A stretch of 64,000 nt of DNA from an uncultured Clostridia bacterium (GCA_944347775.1 CALVMT010000091.1:1-64000); one strand, 5' to 3'. Numbered from the stretch's first letter, positions 34,413 to 43,302 are shown. Made by a program: numbers and translations. Notes: generated by a model from the sequence alone, not told the origin.

Positions 34413-35555
34413 ATGAATCTAGAAGACCTGCGAATGCAAATTGATGAAATTGATGATCGTATGCTGGAGTTATTTCGGGAACGTATGGAGATATCTAAAC
34501 AAATTGCCGCGTATAAACAGCAACATAATTTGCCGATTTTAGATAACCAGCGGGAAAGAACAAAACTCGCAAAACTCAGCGAAAAAGCGGGAGAGGAATT
34601 ATCAAATTATACTTATGCTTTATATTCTGATATTATGGATATGAGTAAAGCTTGTCAGGAAAAAATGCTGCATCCTGTTTCGGCACTTAGAGAACAAATT
34701 GAACAGACAATTGCTAATACGCCAAATTTATTTCCTGAAAATGCTGTTGTAGCTTGCCAGGGTGTAGAAGGGGCATATTCCCAGCAGGCTTGCGATAAAT
34801 TGTTCTCAAAATCCAGTATTATGTATTTTAATAGCTTTCAAGGTGTGTTTTCTGCAGTAGATAACGGATTATGCCGTTATGGAGTATTGCCGTTGGAAAA
34901 CAGTACGGCCGGATCGGTGAATAAAATTTATGATTTGATGATGAAGTATAATTTTAGTATTGTGCGCAGCGTAAGGCTTAAAATAGATCATCATTTGTTG
35001 GCAAAAAGAGGAACTAAACTTTCCGAAATCAGAGAGATTTTTTCTCATGAACAAGCGATTAACCAAAGTACAGAGTTTATTAAAAGCTTAGGTAATGTAA
35101 AAGCCACGGTTTGTGCAAATACGGCAATAGCTGCGCAAATGACAGCGCAATCAGATAGGCGAGATGTTGCTGCGCTTTCTTCCAGATCTTGTGCAGAATT
35201 ATATGGACTAGAATGTCTTGCTTCATCGGTACAGGACAAAGGAAATAATTATACGCGCTTTATTTGCATATCTAAAAAGCCGGAAATATATCCTGGTGCA
35301 GATAAAACAAGTATTATGATGATTCTTCCGCATCGTCCGGGTTCTCTTTATAAAGTACTGGCTAGATTTTATTCTTTAAATATCAATTTGATTAAGTTGG
35401 AGAGCCGGCCAATACCCGATCGAGATTTTGAATTTATGTTCTATTTTGATTTGGAAACATCGATTTATTCCCCAAAATTTGCTGAATTGATGGCTGATTT
35501 AGATGGCCTTTGTGAAGAATTTAAATATTTGGGAAGCTATTCGGAGGTTATCTGA
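34413..35555 (+). CDS. pheA: Bifunctional chorismate mutase / prephenate dehydratase
   Basis: The 380-residue protein has three parts. An AroQ-type chorismate mutase helix bundle (about 1-85) opens NLEDLRMQIDEIDDRMLELF. The prephenate dehydratase domain (about 110-285) has CQGVEGAYSQQAC, GVLPLENSTAGSVNK and NYTRFICISKK. The ACT domain (about 295-375) has HRPGSLYKVLARF and the ESRP motif that binds Phe. It converts chorismate to phenylpyruvate and should be inhibited by phenylalanine. In an operon with tyrA, the mutase also feeds tyrosine synthesis. Its stop overlaps the next start. Confidence 0.95.
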   Translation: MNLEDLRMQIDEIDDRMLELFRERMEISKQIAAYKQQHNLPILDNQRERTKLAKLSEKAGEELSNYTYALYSDIMDMSKACQEKMLHPVSALREQIEQTIANTPNLFPENAVVACQGVEGAYSQQACDKLFSKSSIMYFNSFQGVFSAVDNGLCRYGVLPLENSTAGSVNKIYDLMMKYNFSIVRSVRLKIDHHLLAKRGTKLSEIREIFSHEQAINQSTEFIKSLGNVKATVCANTAIAAQMTAQSDRRDVAALSSRSCAELYGLECLASSVQDKGNNYTRFICISKKPEIYPGADKTSIMMILPHRPGSLYKVLARFYSLNINLIKLESRPIPDRDFEFMFYFDLETSIYSPKFAELMADLDGLCEEFKYLGSYSEVI

Positions 35556-36778
35556 TGACGAAGCTTTATGGTTTGTTGGGAGAAAAACTAGGGCATAGTT
35601 TTTCTCCCATGATTCATCATAAGTTGGCAAATTATCGCTATGAACTTTACGAAAGAAAACCGGAAGAAATAGCCGATTTTTTATCGGAGAAAATTTTTGA
35701 TGGATTAAACGTAACGATACCTTATAAAAAGACTGTTCTTCCTTATTTGAAAACAATTTCTTTAAAGGCACAATCTATTGGTTGTGTCAATACCATAAAA
35801 AAATGTGCAGATGGGAGTTTGTACGGAGATAATACCGATTATGATGGCTTTTTATATCTTTTAAAAAAATTAGGAGTAAAGATACTGGGTAAAAAGATAA
35901 TTATATTGGGCAGTGGTGGTGCATCACTGACTGCGCAGGCTGTTTTTAGGGAAGAAGGCGCTGGTGAGATACGAGTGATTTCGCGGCATGGACAAGATAA
36001 TTATCTGAACTTAGAAAGACATAATGATGCGCAAATTATTGTGAATACAACACCTGTAGGAATGTACCCTAATAATGGAAAAACATTGTTAGATTTAACA
36101 CAGTTTAAAAAATGTGAAGCAGTAGCAGATGTGATTTATAATCCGGCTAAAACAAAATTACTGTTAGATGCAGAACATTTGGGTATACCATTTATCAATG
36201 GATTGCCAATGTTGGTGGCGCAGGCTAAGCGCGCATGTGAAATCTTTACAGATACAGAGATTGACGACAGCAAAGTTGATCAAATTACGATGGAAATAGA
36301 AAAACAAACGCGGAATATTATTTTAATCGGTATGCCGGGCTGTGGGAAAACAACTATTGGTTATGCTTTAGCACAATTACTCGGACGGGAAAGTATTGAT
36401 ATTGATGCCTGTATTGTTCAAAAAATAGGGCAAAGTATACCTCAATTTTTTAAGGAACAAGGTGAAGAAGCATTTCGCGATATAGAAACGAAGGTATTAG
36501 CAGAAGAATGCAAAAAGAGTGGGGTTGTGATATCGACGGGCGGAGGGGTCGTAACACAACAGAGAAATCGGGATATTTTGCGACAAAATGGGTATGTAGT
36601 TATGTTGAATCGTCCTTTAGAAGAACTTGCTGTAAATGGGCGCCCTGTTTCTCAAAGTAAAAGTGTACAACAATTGGCAAAAGAACGAATGCATTTGTAT
36701 CGAAGCTGGAGTGAAAAGAGTTTTGTTTGCCAGGGCGTGCAACAAACGGCATTAGCAATTAAGAAGGAGATAGAGTGA
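35555..36778 (+). CDS. aroEK: Fused shikimate dehydrogenase - shikimate kinase
   Basis: This is a 407-residue fusion. Residues 1-245 are AroE: GEKLGHSFSPMIHH (about 9-22), DGLNVTIPYKKTVLPYL, a DNTDYDGF substrate loop, and a Rossmann glycine loop at LGSGGASLTAQAV (about 119-131). Residues about 250-407 are AroK: P-loop GMPGCGKTTIG (about 258-268), DIDACIVQ with the shikimate-binding Asp, FRDIETKVL, and STGGGVV (about 328-334). The kinase lid Arg is present in NGRPVS. It reduces 3-dehydroshikimate and phosphorylates shikimate, two consecutive steps. Such fusions occur in some Clostridia. Read-through is continuous, with no frameshift. Confidence 0.94.
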   Translation: MTKLYGLLGEKLGHSFSPMIHHKLANYRYELYERKPEEIADFLSEKIFDGLNVTIPYKKTVLPYLKTISLKAQSIGCVNTIKKCADGSLYGDNTDYDGFLYLLKKLGVKILGKKIIILGSGGASLTAQAVFREEGAGEIRVISRHGQDNYLNLERHNDAQIIVNTTPVGMYPNNGKTLLDLTQFKKCEAVADVIYNPAKTKLLLDAEHLGIPFINGLPMLVAQAKRACEIFTDTEIDDSKVDQITMEIEKQTRNIILIGMPGCGKTTIGYALAQLLGRESIDIDACIVQKIGQSIPQFFKEQGEEAFRDIETKVLAEECKKSGVVISTGGGVVTQQRNRDILRQNGYVVMLNRPLEELAVNGRPVSQSKSVQQLAKERMHLYRSWSEKSFVCQGVQQTALAIKKEIE

Positions 36779-37230
36779 TGAAAGTGTTAGTAATTAATGG
36801 TCCCAATCTTAATTTTTTAGGTATACGGGAGCCTGATATTTATGGTGCGCAGACATATGCACAATTAATTTCTTTTATAGAAAAGACTTGTAAGCAGGAA
36901 GAAGTAGAAGTGGAGTGCCTGCAATCTAATCATGAAGGTGCAATTGTAGATGCTATTCAACAAGCATATTTTGACCATATTGACGGCATAGTGATTAATC
37001 CTGCAGCATATACGCATACCAGTGTTGCCATACTTGACGCATTAAAGGCAGTTTCCATTCCCGCAGTAGAAGTACATTTGTCGGATATTTATGAGAGAGA
37101 GGCTTTTCGCCATATTTCTTATCCCTCGCTGATTTGTAAAAAATCAATTTATGGTAAAGGCTTTGAAGGATATCGGGAAGCTATTATTTTTTTGAAAGAA
37201 TATGTAACGAAAAATCAGGATACATATTAA
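36778..37230 (+). CDS. aroQ: 3-dehydroquinate dehydratase, type II
   Basis: The 150-residue protein carries the type II dehydroquinase blocks VLVINGPNLNFLGIREPDIYG (catalytic loop with Arg and Tyr at about 4-24), LQSNHEGAIVDAI, INPAAYTHTSVAILDAL (about 82-98) and EVHLSDIYEREAFRH. It removes water from 3-dehydroquinate by the anti-elimination route. Last gene of the operon; its ATG overlaps the stop of aroEK. Type II enzymes are dodecamers and are unrelated to AroD. Confidence 0.96.
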   Translation: MKVLVINGPNLNFLGIREPDIYGAQTYAQLISFIEKTCKQEEVEVECLQSNHEGAIVDAIQQAYFDHIDGIVINPAAYTHTSVAILDALKAVSIPAVEVHLSDIYEREAFRHISYPSLICKKSIYGKGFEGYREAIIFLKEYVTKNQDTY

Positions 37231-37232
37231 AG

Positions 37233-37274
37233 AAAAAGGCTTTGGAAAATTAGAAATATTTCCAAAGCCTTTTT
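37233..37274. terminator. Bidirectional terminator between aroQ and bioY, overlapping the bioY 3' end
   Basis: AAAAAGGCTTTGGAAA (37233-37248) pairs with TTTCCAAAGCCTTTTT (37259-37274). A and T tracts support both directions. The last codons and stop of bioY (37250-37252) lie inside the loop and right arm. Confidence 0.92.
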
Positions 37275-37807
37275 ACTGCAATTGCAGCCATTGTGAATTT
37301 AATTATATCCGGAATGATAAAAGGAAGTATACAAGATACAATAACAGACCAAATGCCAATAGAGCCAAATTGATTTGTATATATGAATAAATACCATATT
37401 GTACCTAAAATATAGCAACATAGAGAACCACAAGCAAAGGCGAAAATTAATGAAATAAGGGAATGACCAAATTTTTCGATGAGTAGCCCAGAACATAGAG
37501 CTGAAAAGAAAAAACCGACTAAATAACCTCCAGTCGTACCCAATAAAGTACCTAAGCCTGATGAAAAACCGGAATATACAGGGATACCAATAGCGCCTAA
37601 TAATAAATATAATGCAATGCACAATATACCGCGTTTAACCCCTAATAAGCCAACAGATAGAAATATTCCAAAGGTTTGTAATGTAAAAGGAATAGCCGTA
37701 GGGATAGAAATCCAGGCACAAACCGAAATTAATGCAATAAACATGGCAATAAAAGCGATGTCTTTTGCAGTCCAAACGCATTTTGCTCTTGTATTTTTGA
37801 AATGCAC
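37250..37807 (-). CDS. bioY: BioY, biotin-specific S component of an ECF transporter
   Basis: The chosen start is GTG at 37807, nine bases after GGAGG. The frame continues to a TTG at 37825, but that codon overlaps the ribosome site. The about 185-residue protein has six membrane helices and the BioY signatures AIPFTLQTFGIFLSVGLLG and LGAIGIPVYSGFSSGLGTLLGTTGGYLVGF. It binds and imports biotin, alone or with the shared EcfAAT module, which is not encoded here. A BirA-type operator covers its promoter, so biotin-dependent repression is expected. Confidence 0.95.
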   Translation of the reverse strand: MHFKNTRAKCVWTAKDIAFIAMFIALISVCAWISIPTAIPFTLQTFGIFLSVGLLGVKRGILCIALYLLLGAIGIPVYSGFSSGLGTLLGTTGGYLVGFFFSALCSGLLIEKFGHSLISLIFAFACGSLCCYILGTIWYLFIYTNQFGSIGIWSVIVSCILPFIIPDIIKFTMAAIAVKRLWKYF

Positions 37808-37838
37808 AAAATACGACCTCCACAAAAATGATGGTCAC

Positions 37839-37891
37839 AGCATAACATGAATATTCAAATATGTCAACCAAATAGATACAATAGGTTTACA
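37839..37891 (-). promoter_or_regulatory. bioY promoter with overlapping BirA operator
   Basis: On the minus strand TTGACA (37867-37862), a 17-base spacer and TATGCT (37844-37839) form a near-consensus promoter. The -35 lies in an inverted repeat TGTAAACC-N14-GGTTGACA (37891-37862), which matches the Firmicute BirA box. Biotinyl-AMP-loaded BirA bound here would block RNA polymerase. Confidence 0.85.
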
Positions 37892-37923
37892 CATAAAATG
37901 GCTTGGCTGTTCAAAATTTATAT

Positions 37924-38199
37924 TTATCTCATTTCAGGAGGGATTTCTCCAGTAACAGCTAGGGTTTCAAGGGCATTAATTGCATCTTGTTCATCTTTAC
38001 CGTTGGCGACAACGGTAATTTTATCGCCTTCTGCGATCTCTAAGGAGAGTACGCCCATAATACTTTTAGCATTGATTTTCTTATTTTCGCATTCGACAAG
38101 AATTTGTGATTCAAAATGTCCGGCAACGTGAGTAAACATAGAAGCGCCTTTAGATTTTAATCCGAAAGGAATATTAATAGCTAATTCTTTATACAACAT
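37924..38199 (-). CDS. crh: Crh-like HPr-family regulator without the catalytic histidine
   Basis: The start is ATG 38199 after GGAGGAGAATT. The frame is open to 38271 but that would run into whiA. The 91-residue protein has the HPr fold. Position 15, the phospho-histidine of HPr (GLHARPA), is Lys in GLKSKGASMF. The regulatory Ser46 is kept in AKSIMGVLSL. It therefore cannot pass phosphate in sugar uptake but could be phosphorylated by the HPr kinase encoded at 42382. Bacillus Crh, also beside whiA, has Gln at 15. A role in CcpA-type catabolite control or whiA/rapZ signalling is inferred. Confidence 0.85.
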   Translation of the reverse strand: MLYKELAINIPFGLKSKGASMFTHVAGHFESQILVECENKKINAKSIMGVLSLEIAEGDKITVVANGKDEQDAINALETLAVTGEIPPEMR

Positions 38200-38221
38200 A
38201 ATTCTCCTCCATTGGATATAT

Positions 38222-39172
38222 TTATTGATGGTTTGGGAGAGCAGAACGAATAGAGTCTGCAATCTCCGCAAGTTTTCTTAATCGATTGTTAATTCCGGAA
38301 CGGCTTATTCCGTTACTTAAAGCGGCAAGTTCACTTAGCGGGGCTTCAGGGTGAGCCAGGCGGAGTTGAGCAGTTTCTTGCAACCCGGGGGGGAGGCTGT
38401 CTAATCCGCGATATTGATCAATTAATTTGATATTTTGAATTTGTACTATGGCAGAACGTACGACCTTGTCAATATTGGCATTTTCAAAATTAATTTGTCT
38501 ATTCACAGTATTACGGATATCTTTAAGCATACGGGCATTTTCTAATTCTAACATACAACTGTGAGCTCCAACAATGGTTAACAATTCACTTATGCTCTGG
38601 GCATCTTTTAAGTAAGCAGAATAGCCGTTTTTTCTTTCCCAAAGTTTTGCATGTAATTGAAAACAGCTTAAAACATAAATGACTGCTTCAGCTGTGGCTT
38701 GTGAGCCGAAAGTAAATTCCATATGATAATTTTTTTGCGGATCCGAAATAATGCCTCCCCCCAGAATAGCTCCGCGAAGATAGGCTGCCTTACAACAATT
38801 TCGCTCAATCAGTTTTAAAAAAAGCGAATTTTTATAGTCTACCGTAAAGCCAGATTCTACCGGAATGGCAAGTTCTTTCATAAATTCAGAAAAATCCGAG
38901 GGTTTTATAATTAGCTGATAAAGATCCTTTTGTAATTGTCCACTGCTTTGCAGAAGCTGGCAATCGATTTGATATACTTTTTTAACCAAAGAAAATATAC
39001 GGGTAACAACATTTTTATTTTCGGTAGATAGTTTAATAAACATCCCCTCTGAACCCAAAGAGAGAGCACCACAAGCATGAATAATTCCTGCCAATTCAGC
39101 ATTTGCACAATGTAAGTGACGAATACTGGAAAGACACAAATCCTCTTTAACACGAACGGAAAAAGATTGCAT
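38222..39172 (-). CDS. whiA: WhiA, DNA-binding sporulation/cell-division regulator
   Basis: The 316-residue protein has the two-domain WhiA layout. The N-terminal domain is LAGLIDADG-endonuclease-like (about 15-200), with ELAGIIHACGALSLG, CCKAAYLRGAILGGGIISDP and YHMEFTFGSQATAEAV. The C-terminal helix-turn-helix domain (about 225-310) has LPPGLQETAQLRLAHPEAPLSELAAL and SGINNRLRKLAEIA. It binds DNA as a regulator in Actinobacteria and affects division in Bacillus. The order rapZ-whiA-crh matches the Bacillus yvcJ-yvcL-crh group, except that yvcK is missing here. Confidence 0.96.
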   Translation of the reverse strand: MQSFSVRVKEDLCLSSIRHLHCANAELAGIIHACGALSLGSEGMFIKLSTENKNVVTRIFSLVKKVYQIDCQLLQSSGQLQKDLYQLIIKPSDFSEFMKELAIPVESGFTVDYKNSLFLKLIERNCCKAAYLRGAILGGGIISDPQKNYHMEFTFGSQATAEAVIYVLSCFQLHAKLWERKNGYSAYLKDAQSISELLTIVGAHSCMLELENARMLKDIRNTVNRQINFENANIDKVVRSAIVQIQNIKLIDQYRGLDSLPPGLQETAQLRLAHPEAPLSELAALSNGISRSGINNRLRKLAEIADSIRSALPNHQ

Positions 39173-39192
39173 GATAAATCGACCTCACTTAT

Positions 39193-40077
39193 TTAAACAG
39201 AAAATCTTTTGCGTACAGCTGCCTGTTCTAAGTTAATGTCGCGGTGTTCTACAGTTACCCGACAATTCATTGATAATAATTTTTGGTAAAGGGCTTCGGC
39301 AATAGCTACACTGCGATGCATCCCCCCGGTACATCCACTTGCGACAGTAAGTTGCTTTTTATCTTGTTGCAAGTAAAATGGGCAAAGATATGTAACCATT
39401 TCACTAGTCTTTTCTAAAAAAAATTGAGCTTCAGGGAAATTGAGGACATATTCGCTTACTTTTTGATCCATTCCCGTGATTGTCCGAAAATCGTCAACAT
39501 AAAAAGGATTTGGTAAAAAACGCATATCAAAAACGAAATCTGCGTCAATGGGAATTCCCCGTTTATATCCGAAAGAAATGACAGAGATAAGTAATCGGAG
39601 ATCTGTTTGTTCACGATAACGACGATGTAATGCGGCTGAAAGTTGACGAACGGTATATGTGCTTGTATCTAATACATATGAAGACATATCTTTAATACGT
39701 TGCAAACGATCTCGTTCAGCAAATATACCCGAAAGGATATTTCCGCTTCCTGAAAGAGGATGTTTTCGCCGTGTCTGAGTAAAGCGACTGACCAATGCAT
39801 TATCAGAAGCATCTAAAAAAATAATATCCAGCTCTACATTCATTTGTTTAAGCTGATCAATGGCTTCATAAATTGTATCAAACATTGATCCCATACGCAT
39901 GTCTGTGGCTAGAGCTATATTTTTAGGAGGGTTTGGATTATCCATGCATATTTTTACAAACTGGGGAATTAAGGCTGGAGGGATATTATCCGCACACAAA
40001 AAATCAATGTCTTCTAATGTTTTGAGAGCAGAAGATTTGCCTGCGCCAGAGATGCCAGTGATAATCGTAACTTTCAT
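39193..40077 (-). CDS. rapZ: RapZ/YvcJ nucleotide-binding protein
   Basis: The 294-residue protein begins with a P-loop GISGAGKSSALKTLEDIDF (about 8-26). It then has CADNIPPALIPQF and DIIFLDASDNALVSRF (Walker B region). The C-terminal half has the conserved RFLPNPFYVDDFRTITGMD and VASGCTGGMHRSVAIAEAL, the phosphosugar-binding site. In enterobacteria RapZ targets GlmZ RNA. In Firmicutes YvcJ hydrolyses nucleotides and influences competence. It lies 20 bases upstream of whiA and in the same operon. Confidence 0.96.
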   Translation of the reverse strand: MKVTIITGISGAGKSSALKTLEDIDFLCADNIPPALIPQFVKICMDNPNPPKNIALATDMRMGSMFDTIYEAIDQLKQMNVELDIIFLDASDNALVSRFTQTRRKHPLSGSGNILSGIFAERDRLQRIKDMSSYVLDTSTYTVRQLSAALHRRYREQTDLRLLISVISFGYKRGIPIDADFVFDMRFLPNPFYVDDFRTITGMDQKVSEYVLNFPEAQFFLEKTSEMVTYLCPFYLQQDKKQLTVASGCTGGMHRSVAIAEALYQKLLSMNCRVTVEHRDINLEQAAVRKRFSV

Positions 40078-40184
40078 ATTTTTCCCCTCCTATAATATTT
40101 ACTTAATCAATGATAATATATGGAAATTTTTGTATTAAAGCAGCATTCAAAGAAGAACAAATCAATTTCTTAATGAAATTGAGG

Positions 40185-41081
40185 CTATAAGCGGCCGACA
40201 AAACGAACTTCAGGTTCTAAAAATATGCCAGTTTTTTGTTGTACACAATTTTGTACATAACTTATTAACTCAAGGATATCGTCTGTTGTTGCTCCACCTA
40301 TATTAACGATAAAGCCTGCATGTTTTTGGGAGACCTCTGCTCCGCCGATGCGGAAACCTTTAAGGCCGCATTGTTCTATTAAGGTTCCGGCATAATTTCC
40401 TACGGGACGTTTAAATATGCTGCCGGCACTGGGATATTCAAGAGGCTGTTTATTGCGGCGCGCAGATGCAAGTTCTCGTATGCGCTGCTTGGCTAAAAAG
40501 CGATCTCCATATTTTAATGCAAAGACGGCGGAAAGGACAATAAAGCCATTTTTCATAAAAACACTGGAACGGTATCCGGGTTTTAATTCACTGGTATAGA
40601 ATGTTTTGATTTTTCCATGAGAATCCATGGCTTGTACGCTTTGGACAAAATCAAGTAATTCTTCTCCATAAGCACCGGCGTTCATGTAAATTCCTCCACC
40701 CACAGTACCTGGGATTCCAGAAGCGAACTCGAGGCCAATAAGTCCTGCTTCTATTGCGGTATTACATAATGTAGAGAGTTTTGCGCCAGCCTGCACATTA
40801 ACATGGTAATTTTGTATACTAATGCGAGAAAAATTTTTCCCTAAAAAAATAACTGCACCGTCAATGCCGCGATCACTTACAAGAATATTAGAACAGTTTC
40901 CCAAAACAATGTACTGATCTGCAAACAGACCAAGACAAAAAGCAAGTTGGGCTTCATCTTTTGGGAAAACAATCAGGTCTGCAGGACCTCCGGTATGAAA
41001 AGTTGTATATTCAGCCATTAGTGCTTGCTGGCGAAAACAAATTCCGTTCTCAGCAAGCAATGTACAAATTTTTTGATCCAT
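40185..41081 (-). CDS. murB: UDP-N-acetylmuramate dehydrogenase
   Basis: The chosen start is ATG 41081, five bases after AAAGGA. An in-frame ATG at 41096 lies before that ribosome site. The 298-residue protein is a type II MurB: FAD-binding YTTFHTGGPADLIVFP (about 25-40), GNCSNILVSDRGIDG, GIPGTVGGGIYMNAGAYGEE, YPSAGSIFKRP with the catalytic Ser, and LEPEVRFVG with the Glu at the C-terminus. It reduces UDP-GlcNAc-enolpyruvate to UDP-MurNAc in peptidoglycan synthesis. Confidence 0.96.
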   Translation of the reverse strand: MDQKICTLLAENGICFRQQALMAEYTTFHTGGPADLIVFPKDEAQLAFCLGLFADQYIVLGNCSNILVSDRGIDGAVIFLGKNFSRISIQNYHVNVQAGAKLSTLCNTAIEAGLIGLEFASGIPGTVGGGIYMNAGAYGEELLDFVQSVQAMDSHGKIKTFYTSELKPGYRSSVFMKNGFIVLSAVFALKYGDRFLAKQRIRELASARRNKQPLEYPSAGSIFKRPVGNYAGTLIEQCGLKGFRIGGAEVSQKHAGFIVNIGGATTDDILELISYVQNCVQQKTGIFLEPEVRFVGRL

Positions 41082-41191
41082 GGATATCCTTTCCATAACG
41101 AATTTGCATAATAATTTACAAGTTAAATTAATAATAATATTCTATTTTCATTTTACACGAAATGGTAGTTTTATTCAATAAAGAAACGATT

Positions 41192-42319
41192 TTATTTCCC
41201 TATTGATAAGATGTCTTTACATTGAGTAGCATCTATTAACGGCTCTGGTTTGTTGTTAGACCAGGCGTCGGCAAGTGCAAAATTATTTGGGACACAGGCG
41301 TACTGACTCATATGAATATATTCTTGCATATAAAAAGGAGAGTCTTCATATAAAGAATCCTGTTGGGTAGTAGGCAACATATATAGATTGGTAAGATTTT
41401 TCTGGGCTGTATCAGAAAGTAAGGAAGCAGCAAAAGCCTGGCACATTTTTTCTTTTTCGGCTTCCATTCCTGAACAAACACCAACCATCTGGCAAAGATC
41501 TGTGTAATCGGAAAAAGCGTAGGTTTTAAGTGTAATAGAATTGGTTAAATTTTGTGCATCGGCTTTTTTTGCTTCGGATGCGGGGCAGAGAATAATCGCG
41601 GTTTGTTGATCTAAAAAAGCCTGGTTGTCGGAAAATTCTTTTTTTTGCCAAAAATGAAGAACATCGGAAGAGAGGGTTCCTTTTTTTGAAAACAAGAAAC
41701 TTGCTGATGCGTAGCTGGTGGCAGTGTTGCCAAGAGAAAGATCAGCTATATTTGTTTGCATTAGCTGTGTCGTAAACTCTGAGAGAGCATCAGCTGTAAA
41801 TTCATTATCAAATGGCAAAGAAATGTCTTCATAAAAAAACAAATCTTGATTGCAATTGAGCGTATAAAAATCAACCATATAAGGATAAGCATATACAGCA
41901 CCTTGATACCGTCCTGTATTACGATAAGGCTCCAAAAGCGCAGATTGCTCGGGCAATTCGCAAAGCTGTGAATAATCACCAATAAAACCCAAAGGAAAAG
42001 AGAGAATATCTGGGAAATCTCCCGAAGCCATCGCTTGCAAGGCTTCATCTATAGTAAACGCCTTTAAATCAATAAAGACGTAAGGGTTATTTTTTTCAAA
42101 TGCACGAATACGGGACTTAAGATAAGAAACGCCGGTTTCGCCTCCCGTTTTAAAAGAAACAATATGCCATAATGATAGATTTCCTGTATATTTTTCCTGC
42201 TGCTGTTGTTCCCATAGAGTATATACATTTTTATGAATTCCCTGCATTAAAAAAGAAGGAGACAAAATAAGAAGGCAAATCAATAGAATACATAAAAAAA
42301 GAGTAAAAGCTTTTTTCAT
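41192..42319 (-). CDS. Extracellular solute-binding protein, family 1-like, without ABC partners
   Basis: The 375-residue protein has an N-terminal hydrophobic segment (about 5-27) without a lipobox Cys, so it is secreted or membrane-anchored. LSLWHIVSFKTGGETGVSYLKSRIRAFEKNNPYVFI is the usual start of carbohydrate-binding periplasmic-type proteins, followed by AMASGDFPDILSFPLGF. No permease or ATPase gene is nearby. It sits between murB and hprK in the same direction, and 62 bases separate it from hprK. Substrate unknown; a sensor or glycan-scavenging role is possible. Confidence 0.8.
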   Translation of the reverse strand: MKKAFTLFLCILLICLLILSPSFLMQGIHKNVYTLWEQQQQEKYTGNLSLWHIVSFKTGGETGVSYLKSRIRAFEKNNPYVFIDLKAFTIDEALQAMASGDFPDILSFPLGFIGDYSQLCELPEQSALLEPYRNTGRYQGAVYAYPYMVDFYTLNCNQDLFFYEDISLPFDNEFTADALSEFTTQLMQTNIADLSLGNTATSYASASFLFSKKGTLSSDVLHFWQKKEFSDNQAFLDQQTAIILCPASEAKKADAQNLTNSITLKTYAFSDYTDLCQMVGVCSGMEAEKEKMCQAFAASLLSDTAQKNLTNLYMLPTTQQDSLYEDSPFYMQEYIHMSQYACVPNNFALADAWSNNKPEPLIDATQCKDILSIGK

Positions 42320-42381
42320 CAGATACCTCTTGTTGCTTTTACTCTATTTATATGTAAGTGAAACGAATAAATATGATGAAG

Positions 42382-43296
42382 TTAACCAAGGAGGTTGAGT
42401 AGATCTTGGTCCAACGATTCTGCCGGATTGTGCCCTAATGATTTTAAACGGAAATTCATTGCAGCAACTTCAATTATAATAGCCAGATTGCGCCCAGGGC
42501 GTACCGGAATTGTAATTTTAGGAATATCGACGCCAAGTAGAGTGGTATATTCTGTATTCATACCAAGACGATCGATATCTTTAACATCTCCTGCAGCCAA
42601 ATGAATACACAATGTAATGGTTTTACTTTCCATTACAGCACCCATCCCATAAAGTACGGAAACATCTACCAGTCCTATTCCACGAATTTCCATTAAATGG
42701 CGTATAACATCTGGAGAACGACCGGTAAGGATATTATCCGAAATTTTACGAATTTCTACAACATCATCGGCAATCATACGATGACCGCGCTTTATTAGCT
42801 CTAAAGCGGTTTCGCTTTTTCCAATGCCGGATTCGCCAGTAAGGAAAATGCCTACTCCATAGACATCGATTAAACCGCCATGACGAGCTATTGTCGGGGC
42901 AAGTTCATTATCGAGAAAAATAGAGACAAGATTGGAAATTTTCATAGTGTCCAATGTAGAGAGAAACAACGGGACGTCATGTTTTCTCGCAACATCAATA
43001 ATCATCTCATCCGGATGTTGATTTCGTGAAATGATTACGCACGGAATAGGATAACTGAAATATTTTTCCAACCTGGCCCGACAGATTTCCGGAGAAAGGC
43101 TTTTTAAATATTCAATTTCTCCTTTGCCAAATAACTGAACACGATCCATTGAAAAATATTCAAAAAAACCGCTTAGCTGTAAACCAGGTCGATTTAAGTC
43201 AGTGGAAAGGATATTAAGTGTTTTTTGATCACCCAGATAGATAGGGGTTAGGTTTAATTCCTCAATAAATTTTTTTACTTTTATTGTTTTTTTCAT
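42382..43296 (-). CDS. hprK: HPr kinase/phosphorylase
   Basis: The 304-residue protein has the family P-loop GESGIGKSETALELIKRGH (about 154-172), DDVVEI, the HPrK signature LMEIRGIGLVDV (about 203-214) and the C-terminal PVRPGRNLAIIIEVAAMNFR region. It phosphorylates HPr and Crh at Ser46 in response to fructose 1,6-bisphosphate and reverses this with phosphate. The Crh-like protein at 37924 is a likely local substrate, and pfkA lies 4.7 kb away. Confidence 0.97.
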   Translation of the reverse strand: MKKTIKVKKFIEELNLTPIYLGDQKTLNILSTDLNRPGLQLSGFFEYFSMDRVQLFGKGEIEYLKSLSPEICRARLEKYFSYPIPCVIISRNQHPDEMIIDVARKHDVPLFLSTLDTMKISNLVSIFLDNELAPTIARHGGLIDVYGVGIFLTGESGIGKSETALELIKRGHRMIADDVVEIRKISDNILTGRSPDVIRHLMEIRGIGLVDVSVLYGMGAVMESKTITLCIHLAAGDVKDIDRLGMNTEYTTLLGVDIPKITIPVRPGRNLAIIIEVAAMNFRLKSLGHNPAESLDQDLLNLLG

Positions 43297-43302
43297 GGGA
43301 TA

